Below, piece after piece: positions 1-5,459 of a DNA stretch of 6,392 bases; position 1 is the stretch's first letter; each line of letters opens with the position of its first letter. Source of the DNA: a bacterium (lineage in GTDB: Bacteria > Patescibacteriota > Minisyncoccia > Phycocordibacterales > UBA2100); contig JAUYLR010000034.1 of NCBI GenBank assembly GCA_030698935.1, forward strand, positions 1 to 6,392. The letters run 5' to 3'. The notes beneath the pieces were generated by a model that made no database searches, was not told the origin of the DNA, and worked only from the letters and a program-made list of their open reading frames with translations. The translations under genes and the position numbers were made by a program.

Positions 1-19
1 CCTCGCGCGCAGCGCGAGG
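1..19. repeat. perfect GC-rich inverted repeat (8-bp arms, 3-nt loop)
   Basis: The arms CCTCGCGC (1-8) and GCGCGAGG (12-19) are exact reverse complements around GCA, and a T-rich run (GTTTCTTT) follows at 23-30. Seen alone it resembles a terminator for an unseen upstream gene. However, the GH130 reading frame runs through it, and the conserved family N-terminus lies downstream with no ATG, GTG or TTG between the hairpin and that motif. It is therefore more likely coding sequence with chance or incidental symmetry. The two readings cannot be separated without the upstream sequence. Confidence 0.4.
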
Positions 20-1022
20 CGCGTTTCTTTCCCGCTCCCCGAAAAATCCGATATTGGAACCGAGTCCCGATGTTTTCTGGGAGAACGCCGCGGTCTTTAA
101 CCCTGCGGCGTTCTATGATGGAGAGCGCGTGCACCTTCTCTACCGCGCGCTAGGGCAGGATGGCATTTCCCGTATCGGCTACGCCGTGAGTGACGATGGT
201 ATCCACTTCCAGCGCTTTCCGAATCCCGCGTTCGTCATGAGAACGCCATCCTCGCCGAAATTCCGGAATCCGTTTGCTGAGGGGGGCCGCTACGACAAAG
301 ATGCGTACGCATCGGGTGGCGGATGGGGCGGTAGCGAGGACCCGCGAGCGGTTTTGATGGAGGGCCGCCTCTACATGAATTTTGGCGTCTTTGAAAACTG
401 GGACTCCATACGAGTCGCCTTGACGTCTATCGGCCTTGCCGACTTCAAGGCACGGGTGTGGAACTGGGCGCCGCACTTCTTTCTGTCGCCACCGAACGAG
501 ACCCACAAGAACTGGGTTCTCTTTCCGGAAAAAATCCGCGGAAAGTTTGCGATACTCCATGCGCTCACGCCGCACGTCATGATTGACTATGCGGATTCCC
601 TTGAAACGTGGGCGGAGAGTTCGGTGCAAAGCAACAATGAACGAGGCGGCCGCAGGGGGCATTGGGACGAATTTGTGCGCGGCGCGGCGGCTCCTCCGCT
701 ACGAACAAAATACGGCTGGCTACTCCTCTATCACGCCATGAATCCCAAAGAAAATCATGGCTATAAGGTTGGCGCAATGCTCCTCGATATTAATGACCCG
801 ACAAAGATACTTCATCGCTCCGACACGCCCATACTTCAGCCGCTGGAGTGGTACGAGCATGATTGGAAACCGGGCGTCGTGTATGCATCGGGGTCTATCA
901 TTAAGGACGGAACACTTTTTGTGTATTACGGCGGCGGGGACAAGAGAGTGAACGTGGCAACCGCGCCTCTGGAAACATTTCTGCACGCGCTCATGCAGAA
1001 CCATGAAGCAAGGCTCGCATGA
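3..1022 (+). CDS. GH130 family beta-mannoside phosphorylase/glycosidase, 5' end beyond left edge
   Basis: This is a five-bladed beta-propeller enzyme of glycoside hydrolase family 130, whose members phosphorolyse or hydrolyse beta-mannosides by inversion. Numbering from the TTG at 54, the visible family motifs are FNPAA (16-20), LLYRA (28-32), GSEDPRAV (93-100) with Asp96 as the probable general acid, LFPEK (156-160), APPLRTKYGWLLLYH (213-227), LLDINDP (243-249) and the final blade VYYGGGD (290-296). The frame is open to the left edge, and the codons before 54 read PKNPILEP, the conserved family N-terminus also found in the next gene as PKNPILAP. TTG 54 is therefore unlikely to be the start, and the true start lies left of the window. 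The Arg after the HR-motif His is Ala170 and the usual Lys is Val208, while His227 is kept, so phosphorylase activity is uncertain. It is probably cytoplasmic, since no signal peptide is seen in the visible part. It ends in TGA 13 bp before the next gene, suggesting co-transcription. Confidence 0.93.
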   Translation, partial: SRAARGAFLSRSPKNPILEPSPDVFWENAAVFNPAAFYDGERVHLLYRALGQDGISRIGYAVSDDGIHFQRFPNPAFVMRTPSSPKFRNPFAEGGRYDKDAYASGGGWGGSEDPRAVLMEGRLYMNFGVFENWDSIRVALTSIGLADFKARVWNWAPHFFLSPPNETHKNWVLFPEKIRGKFAILHALTPHVMIDYADSLETWAESSVQSNNERGGRRGHWDEFVRGAAAPPLRTKYGWLLLYHAMNPKENHGYKVGAMLLDINDPTKILHRSDTPILQPLEWYEHDWKPGVVYASGSIIKDGTLFVYYGGGDKRVNVATAPLETFLHALMQNHEARLA

Positions 1023-1035
1023 GTCGTAATATTTC

Positions 1036-2985
1036 ATGTTCATTGTTAAACGAAACCCAAAAAATCCCATCCTCGCGCCAAGCGATGAAGATGCAGGGGA
1101 AGCGCAGGGAACATTTAACGGCTGTCCCGTAAAGCTTGGGCAAAGCACATATCTTCTTTACCGTGCATTCGGGAACCCGGATCCGCTCTCGGCTCCCTCC
1201 GGCCTCTCTACGATAAATATTGCAGTTTCCGATAATGGCAATGATTTCTCCAAACGCGGCCGCATAATTTCTCCCGATCAACCATGGGATAAAGCGGGAT
1301 GCGAAGACCCGCGTGCCACATTTTTTGAAGGACGCTGCGTGATTTTCTATACCGCGCTTGGCGGGTATCCGTTCAGTGCAAGAAATATCAGAGTGGGCGT
1401 GGCGCTCTCGCGCGACTTGAAAACCGTTGATGAAAAACATCTTGTCACGCCGTTCAACGCCAAAGCGATGGCGCTTTTCCCGGAGCGCGTGAACGGCAAA
1501 ATAACGGCTGTCGTTACGGTACACACCGACGAGCCGCCGTCGCGCATCGCTATCGTCCAGTGCGACAAACTTGAGGACTTGTGGGACGAAGGGTTTTGGG
1601 AACGTTGGCACAAAGGGCTTTCTGGACACACGCTCAATCCCCTGCGCAGCGAGCGCGACCACATAGAGGTGGGAGCGCCGCCGATAAAAACAAAAGACGG
1701 CTGGCTTCTTATCCACTCCTACATGCAAAACTATTTCGGCGGAGGCGAGAAAATCTTCGGCGTGGAAGCGCTGTTGCTTGATATGGACGACCCGCACGTC
1801 ATTGTGGGTCGCACCAAGGGGCCGATACTCGTGCCGGAAGAACTGTACGAGCGCTACGGCCTGATAAAAAACATCGTCTTTCCCAGCGGCGCGCTTTTGG
1901 AAGAAAGTGGCCGCCTTGATATTTACTATGGCGCGGCGGATTCGGTCTGTGCTTCCGCGTCTCTTTATCTACCAGACTTGCTGGACGCGATGATACCCGA
2001 ACGCAGTGAGGCGTTCGCGAAACGCGCGAAAGACAATCCGTTGATTTCTCCCGTTCCGACGCATGCGTGGGAGGAAAAAGCCACCTTCAATGCGGGCGCA
2101 GTTGACATCGACGGCACGCCGTACCTCCTCTACCGAGCGATGAGCGGCGATAACACGTCCGTCTTGGGCTATGCACGGATGTCAAAAGACGGTCTGACTG
2201 TAGAAGAACGATTGAGCGAGCCGGTATATGTGCCACGCGCCGATTTTGAGCAGAAGCTGGGCAACAGGAACGGGAACTCCGGCTGTGAAGACCCGCGCAT
2301 CTCAAAGATAGGCGACACCCTCTACATGGGCTATACCGCGTACGACGGGGTGCACGCACCGAGAGCGGCGCTCACGTCGATTTCAGTTGCTGATTTTCTT
2401 GCGAAACGTTTTGAGCGCTTTGCGATGCCGCAACTTGTTACCCCGGATGCTATTGACGACAAAGATATGTTCGTTCTTCCGGAAAAAGTCGGCGATAATT
2501 ACTGCATCTTTCATAGAGTGGGCAGCCAGATATGCGTGGATTTGAGAACATCGCTCGACTTTTCAAAGGGCCGGATAGAGCGCTGCATTGAGCTTTTCGG
2601 GCCCCGACGAGGAATGTGGGACGATTTAAAAGTGGGCGCTTCCGGCGTGCCCGTACTCACGAAGATGGGCTGGCTTTTCATCTACCACGGCGTCTCTAGC
2701 ACCCGAAAGACCTATCGGCTAGGCGCGGCGCTTTTGGACAAAGATGATCCGACCCGCGTCCTTGCCCGCACCGCGGGACCCATTCTTGAACCGGTCAAAC
2801 AGGATGAACTTGAGGGGCAAGTGCCGCGCGTTGTCTTTTCCTGCGGAATGGTGGCGCATGGAGATTCTCTCATTGTTTACTACGGCGCCGCCGACAGCGT
2901 TATCAGCGCCGCAACCTACTCAATGAAAGAGTTCCTTGCAAAGTTGGCGCCAGAGGCCCTCCGCGGGATTGATGACCATGAGTGA
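1036..2985 (+). CDS. double-domain GH130 protein (tandem fused beta-mannoside phosphorylase/glycosidase domains)
   Basis: This 649-residue protein has two complete GH130 propellers, about residues 1-320 and 333-640, joined by a short linker. A single GH130 enzyme is normally about 320-400 residues. Domain 1 shows PKNPIL (8-13), LLYRA (40-44), GCEDPRA (88-94), LFPER (147-151), VGAPPIKTKDGWLL (212-225), LLLDMDDP (246-253) and IYYGAAD (296-302). Domain 2 shows DNPLISP (333-339), LLYRA (364-368), GCEDPR (416-421), VLPEK (480-484), FHR (492-494), GMWDDLKVG (526-534), FIYHG (548-552), LLDKDDP (566-572) and VYYGAAD (614-620). The probable general acids are Asp91 and Asp419. Domain 2 keeps the basic Arg494, Lys532 and His551 expected of a phosphate-binding site. 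Domain 1 has Thr164, Glu211 and Ser228 there, so it may be a hydrolase, a binding module or an enzyme of different specificity. ATG 1036 is the first start after an in-frame TAA at 1027-1029. No clear ribosome binding site precedes it, and no signal peptide is seen. Confidence 0.95.
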   Translation: MFIVKRNPKNPILAPSDEDAGEAQGTFNGCPVKLGQSTYLLYRAFGNPDPLSAPSGLSTINIAVSDNGNDFSKRGRIISPDQPWDKAGCEDPRATFFEGRCVIFYTALGGYPFSARNIRVGVALSRDLKTVDEKHLVTPFNAKAMALFPERVNGKITAVVTVHTDEPPSRIAIVQCDKLEDLWDEGFWERWHKGLSGHTLNPLRSERDHIEVGAPPIKTKDGWLLIHSYMQNYFGGGEKIFGVEALLLDMDDPHVIVGRTKGPILVPEELYERYGLIKNIVFPSGALLEESGRLDIYYGAADSVCASASLYLPDLLDAMIPERSEAFAKRAKDNPLISPVPTHAWEEKATFNAGAVDIDGTPYLLYRAMSGDNTSVLGYARMSKDGLTVEERLSEPVYVPRADFEQKLGNRNGNSGCEDPRISKIGDTLYMGYTAYDGVHAPRAALTSISVADFLAKRFERFAMPQLVTPDAIDDKDMFVLPEKVGDNYCIFHRVGSQICVDLRTSLDFSKGRIERCIELFGPRRGMWDDLKVGASGVPVLTKMGWLFIYHGVSSTRKTYRLGAALLDKDDPTRVLARTAGPILEPVKQDELEGQVPRVVFSCGMVAHGDSLIVYYGAADSVISAATYSMKEFLAKLAPEALRGIDDHE

Positions 2986-4081
2986 GAATATAAAGACAGG
3001 GCACGAAAGGAGAACTGCTTTACCTATCAACGAGCAGAGCATCCCGCTCAAATTCGACGAACTCTTGTCTGCTGCTTTTGTCGGTACCGCTAGTGGCCAG
3101 CAGGGAGAATACGCTGACCTTAAGGGAATCATGGGAAGCATATTGAGAGAGGTGACGCAAAACCCTGAACGAGAGGAAAAATATAAAGATTTCTTGAAAA
3201 ACGTATTCAAACTGAAAAACCTTTGGCAATTGGCGGGCCTTCCGAACGTTGAGCATCGGTTCAGGGCGTGCGTTCTGATTTACTTTCAACAAAGATTGTT
3301 TGATGACATTATGGACGGCGACACTCCTGAAAAGTTGGTCCCTGCAGAAAGAGTTGCGTATGCACGAGTTAGGTTAGAGCATTTGAGAACTGGCAATTTC
3401 GACGGGTCCGATCCGATTGATGCTTTCACCATCAGAATATTGGGTGATATTTCTTCGCTTGATACGAGCTATGTGCCGAAAGCCAGGCAAAGACTTGAGC
3501 AGATTATGAACAGTATTACTTTTGATGGCGAACGTATATGTGCCACGGAAACTCCCGGCACATGGAAATTCTCTTCCAGTGACGAACTTCAGCGACACTT
3601 CTTCAATCTAGATACTGAGGGCGTAATCGGCCTGACGCTTTTTTTGTTCGGTTTCCAAGATTCGGAAAACAACATGAAATTGCTGACACCGCTCGCACAA
3701 GCTACTAGAATCGCCTACAACGTTCGAGATTTTGCAGCGGATGTTAGGGCGGGGCTTTGTAATATTCCAGCAGAAGATGCAGAGGTGTTCCGAATAACGG
3801 ACGCAGATCTGCGCAAGGTCGTTGCCGCTCGGCACACTGCGGAATTCCCGCAGAACATAACAGATTGGCTTCTCGGACAAGTCGTGGAGGGACAAAAATT
3901 GCTGGGGCTTCATGCCAGTCAACCAACAGCAAAAATGGAGCCGATTATCAAACCGAGAAGAGTCATGCAGAGCATGAGACTATCTCCTTACCGAAAGTTT
4001 GTGGCAAGTAAGGTATTAAAAACCGCGTATGTAGATGTGGCGCAAAAGGTATTCAGAGATGCAACGCGGGAATTACGATGA
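2978..4081 (+). CDS. squalene/phytoene synthase superfamily (head-to-head prenyl synthase-like) protein
   Basis: This 367-residue protein is predicted all-helical. It carries both metal-binding aspartate motifs of head-to-head prenyl synthases: FDDIMDGD (108-115), equivalent to the DxxxD of the DELVDG type, and NVRDFAADVRAGLCNIP (248-264), equivalent to NxxRDxxxDxxRGRxYLP. The 142-residue spacing between them resembles eukaryotic squalene synthase. ELQRHFFNLDTEGVIGL (203-219) matches the helix carrying the YCYxVAGxVG-type motif. Known members condense two prenyl diphosphates (C15 or C20) into squalene-, dehydrosqualene- or phytoene-type hydrocarbons; the substrate here is unknown. Oddities: about 60 extra residues precede motif 1, and the Gln usually three residues before the motif-2 Asn is Ile245. 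Base composition is far more AT-rich than the neighbours. ATG 2978 overlaps the previous stop by 8 bp; ATG 2972 and TTG 2936 are alternatives, and 2978 was chosen for the smallest overlap. No strong ribosome binding site is seen, so translational coupling to the upstream gene is likely. It could be a divergent class I terpene synthase rather than a true squalene or phytoene synthase. Confidence 0.75.
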   Translation: MSENIKTGHERRTALPINEQSIPLKFDELLSAAFVGTASGQQGEYADLKGIMGSILREVTQNPEREEKYKDFLKNVFKLKNLWQLAGLPNVEHRFRACVLIYFQQRLFDDIMDGDTPEKLVPAERVAYARVRLEHLRTGNFDGSDPIDAFTIRILGDISSLDTSYVPKARQRLEQIMNSITFDGERICATETPGTWKFSSSDELQRHFFNLDTEGVIGLTLFLFGFQDSENNMKLLTPLAQATRIAYNVRDFAADVRAGLCNIPAEDAEVFRITDADLRKVVAARHTAEFPQNITDWLLGQVVEGQKLLGLHASQPTAKMEPIIKPRRVMQSMRLSPYRKFVASKVLKTAYVDVAQKVFRDATRELR

Positions 4082-4112
4082 GCGCCTTGTCGTGTTTCTC
4101 CCCCTTTGCCCG

Positions 4113-4121
4113 TGATATCGT
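4113..4121 (+). promoter_or_regulatory. possible extended -10 element before the hemolysin III gene
   Basis: TGATATCGT reads as an extended -10 (TG, one base, then TATCGT, four of six matches to TATAAT). It ends seven bases before the start codon at 4129, so a transcript would begin at 4128 or 4129 with essentially no leader. No recognisable -35 is present at normal spacing. It resembles the better promoter of the minus-strand gene at 4861-5295. It could also be chance within a 47-bp intergenic gap. Confidence 0.25.
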
Positions 4122-4128
4122 TGAATGA

Positions 4129-4785
4129 ATGGCCGACAATGACGCCTCAAACGAGCCCTTGAGTTTTGCGACGCATCTTATTGCCACGATTCTTTCCGTT
4201 GCGGGGCTTTCTCTGTTAGTTACTCTGGCCGCTGTGCGCGGCACGGCAATGCATGTCGTCGGTTTCTCAATCTTCGGGGCATCGCTTGTCTTGCTGTATT
4301 TCTTCAGCACCCTCTACCATTTTCTTTCCAAAAATCATCCCGCAAAAGACCTTTTCCGGATTCTGGACCACGTAATGATTTACGTCCTTATCGCCGGCAC
4401 ATACACGCCCCTTGTACTCCTTGTTCTTCCTGCGTCATGGGGGTGGGGCATGTTTGGCGCAGTCTGGGGACTCGCTCTTTGCGGAGTCCTGATAAAAACA
4501 TTGCGCCTCGCAATTCCACAATGGGTTTCCGTCGTCTTTTACATTCTGATGGGCTGGCTTATCCTCATCGCCGTCATTCCTCTCAAAGAGGCACTGTCCA
4601 TTGAGGCATTCCTATGGCTCCTTGCCGGAGGAATCTTTTATACCATCGGGGTAATTTTCTTTGCACTTGAGGGTAAAATCATGCTGAACAAGTGGTACAC
4701 GCCGCACGACATACTCCATATTTTTGATATGCTCGGCAGCTTCTGCCACTTCTGGTTTATGTTCAAATTCGTTCTTCCGGCATAA
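4129..4785 (+). CDS. hemolysin III / PAQR family integral membrane protein (YqfA-like)
   Basis: This 218-residue protein has seven predicted membrane helices, at about residues 13-35, 41-63, 78-100, 106-125, 132-150, 160-180 and 197-216. The family motifs are present: FSTLYH (59-64, Ser60 and His64), RILDH (77-81, Asp80), AGTYTP (89-94) and the late HDILH (193-197, the HxxxH pair). In PAQR proteins these Ser/His/Asp/HxxxH residues form an intramembrane zinc site; eukaryotic members are receptors with ceramidase-like activity, and bacterial ones are linked to membrane homeostasis. A haemolytic role for bacterial members rests on limited work and should not be assumed. The length is typical and the set of motifs is complete. 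ATG 4129 directly follows an in-frame TGA at 4126-4128, which fixes the earliest start, and no ribosome binding site is visible. The gene lies 47 bp after the prenyl-synthase-like gene on the same strand, so it may be the last gene of that unit, stopped at the palindrome 4812-4853. Confidence 0.93.
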   Translation: MADNDASNEPLSFATHLIATILSVAGLSLLVTLAAVRGTAMHVVGFSIFGASLVLLYFFSTLYHFLSKNHPAKDLFRILDHVMIYVLIAGTYTPLVLLVLPASWGWGMFGAVWGLALCGVLIKTLRLAIPQWVSVVFYILMGWLILIAVIPLKEALSIEAFLWLLAGGIFYTIGVIFFALEGKIMLNKWYTPHDILHIFDMLGSFCHFWFMFKFVLPA

Positions 4786-4811
4786 TTCACCTGAAAGAAC
4801 TCCGTGCTCTT

Positions 4812-4853
4812 TGAAATAATTCTCGTATTCTTAAGAATACGAGAATTATTTCA
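4812..4853. terminator. 42-bp perfect palindrome, probable bidirectional intrinsic terminator
   Basis: Every base from 4812 to 4853 pairs with its mirror about the centre TTAA (4831-4834). The core stem arms CTCGTATTC and GAATACGAG are flanked by AATAATT-type sequence, so on either strand the hairpin is followed by AATTATTT, a passable U-rich tail. It sits 26 bp after the stop of the plus-strand hemolysin III gene and 7 bp beyond the stop of the convergent minus-strand gene, the expected place for a shared terminator. The stem is unusually AT-rich and long for one, so a protein-binding dyad is an alternative. Confidence 0.75.
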
Positions 4854-4860
4854 GCCACTC

Positions 4861-5295
4861 TCAAAAACTCACGGGGATTGAAAAAGAATTGTCGTGCTCC
4901 GGAAGCCCCGAGGGGTTGTCTTTTAGAAACGCCACGGTTCCGGTCGCGGTTGTGGGCTTTTCAAAAGTAAGCGTCGCTTCAAACGGCACGAACTCCGTAG
5001 TCATCCACTCTCCTTGCGCCTGCGCAGGTACGACGCCCAACTTTTCTCCGTTAGCATCCAAAATCATTACGGGAAACGATGCTTCAAAATACCAGTTGCC
5101 CACCGCCTTCCCGCTTACCTTGAGCGGACTCGTTACTTTCTGATTCGGCAAAGGGCTGGAAACCTGTATCAGTTGTGAAATATCCGTATCTTCTTCAGGG
5201 TTTGCCGGCGCCGTATTGGTTCTGCCCGCCCAAAACCACACCGCTCCGCCAATGATTAAAATTGCAATCGCTCCTAAAATACTTGATTTCCTCAT
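4861..5295 (-). CDS. membrane-anchored Gmad2 immunoglobulin-like domain protein
   Basis: This 144-residue protein has a basic N-terminus (MRK) and one hydrophobic segment at about residues 6-23 with no lipobox Cys, so it is probably held in the membrane with the rest outside. After an acidic linker (33-39) comes one beta-rich domain, residues 42-144. Its hallmarks are VSSPLPNQKVTSPLKVSG (45-62), GNWYFEASFPV (66-76), AQAQGEWMT (91-99), FVPFEA (102-107) and KDNPSGLPEHDNS (125-137). These fit the Gmad2 immunoglobulin-like domain first described in bacterial spore germination proteins and common as a short exported protein in Parcubacteria. No enzymatic function is known; a cell-surface or adhesion role is an inference. 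Transcription converges on the hemolysin III gene and shares the palindrome beyond its stop. The start codon coincides with the predicted transcription start. Confidence 0.9.
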   Translation of the reverse strand: MRKSSILGAIAILIIGGAVWFWAGRTNTAPANPEEDTDISQLIQVSSPLPNQKVTSPLKVSGKAVGNWYFEASFPVMILDANGEKLGVVPAQAQGEWMTTEFVPFEATLTFEKPTTATGTVAFLKDNPSGLPEHDNSFSIPVSF

Positions 5296-5301
5296 GGGGC
5301 A

Positions 5302-5330
5302 ATGATAGCATTTGGGCTCATAGATGCCGA
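5302..5330 (-). promoter_or_regulatory. promoter of the Gmad2-domain gene, predicted leaderless transcript
   Basis: Read on the minus strand, -35 TCGGCA (5325-5330, four of six matches to TTGACA) is followed by a 17-bp spacer and -10 TATCAT (5302-5307, five of six), with TGC directly upstream making an extended -10. The standard distance puts +1 at 5295, exactly the A of the ATG. No ribosome binding site exists in the six bases between, which agrees with a leaderless mRNA. Confidence 0.6.
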
Positions 5331-5352
5331 TGCGAGCACGTCTCGCGTATTC

Positions 5353-5376
5353 ACCAATTCTTCATGAAGGGTTGGT
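5353..5376. repeat. 24-bp imperfect dyad in the divergent intergenic region
   Basis: ACCAA (5353-5357) mirrors TTGGT (5372-5376), and the centre CTTCATGAAG (5360-5369) is a perfect palindrome. The only unpaired positions are TT at 5358-5359 against GG at 5370-5371, which become U-G wobbles in plus-strand RNA. It lies about 45 bp beyond the -10 of the minus-strand gene and 83 bp before the plus-strand ATG. It could be an operator, or a leader hairpin for the plus-strand gene. Confidence 0.35.
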
Positions 5377-5459
5377 ATGCTTGCCGCGTAACTTCAAGGT
5401 CGATAGAATTTCGTACTTCCACATCACTTACAAACAATAACTAATTTCTTCATTAATCT

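Noticed and set aside
991..1797. 268-codon minus-strand frame opposite the GH130 fusion
   Set aside because: It lies fully antisense to strongly conserved GH130 coding sequence, and its translation shows no domain pattern; GC-rich codons leave long shadow frames.
2936..2977. TTG start giving a 381-residue prenyl-synthase-like protein
   Set aside because: It would add 14 residues encoded wholly inside the preceding gene, with no ribosome binding site, whereas ATG codons exist at 2972 and 2978 beside the upstream stop.
3302..3330. Head-to-tail prenyl transferase (farnesyl or geranylgeranyl diphosphate synthase) as identity for the gene at 2978
   Set aside because: The first motif could fit, but the second is NxxRDxxxD followed by a xGxxNIP stretch, the head-to-head synthase pattern, not the DDxxD/GK pattern of head-to-tail enzymes.
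1020..4128. Possible recoding of TGA as glycine, as in some Patescibacteria lineages
   Set aside because: Genes end in TGA at 1022, 2985, 4081 and 4861 at the expected family C-termini, and no long frame needs TGA to be read through. Reading through would overlap the next gene or soon meet TAA.
5262..5444. 60-codon plus-strand frame across the divergent intergenic region
   Set aside because: It overlaps the start of the Gmad2 gene antisense, covers that gene's promoter, and its product shows no recognisable motif or signal.
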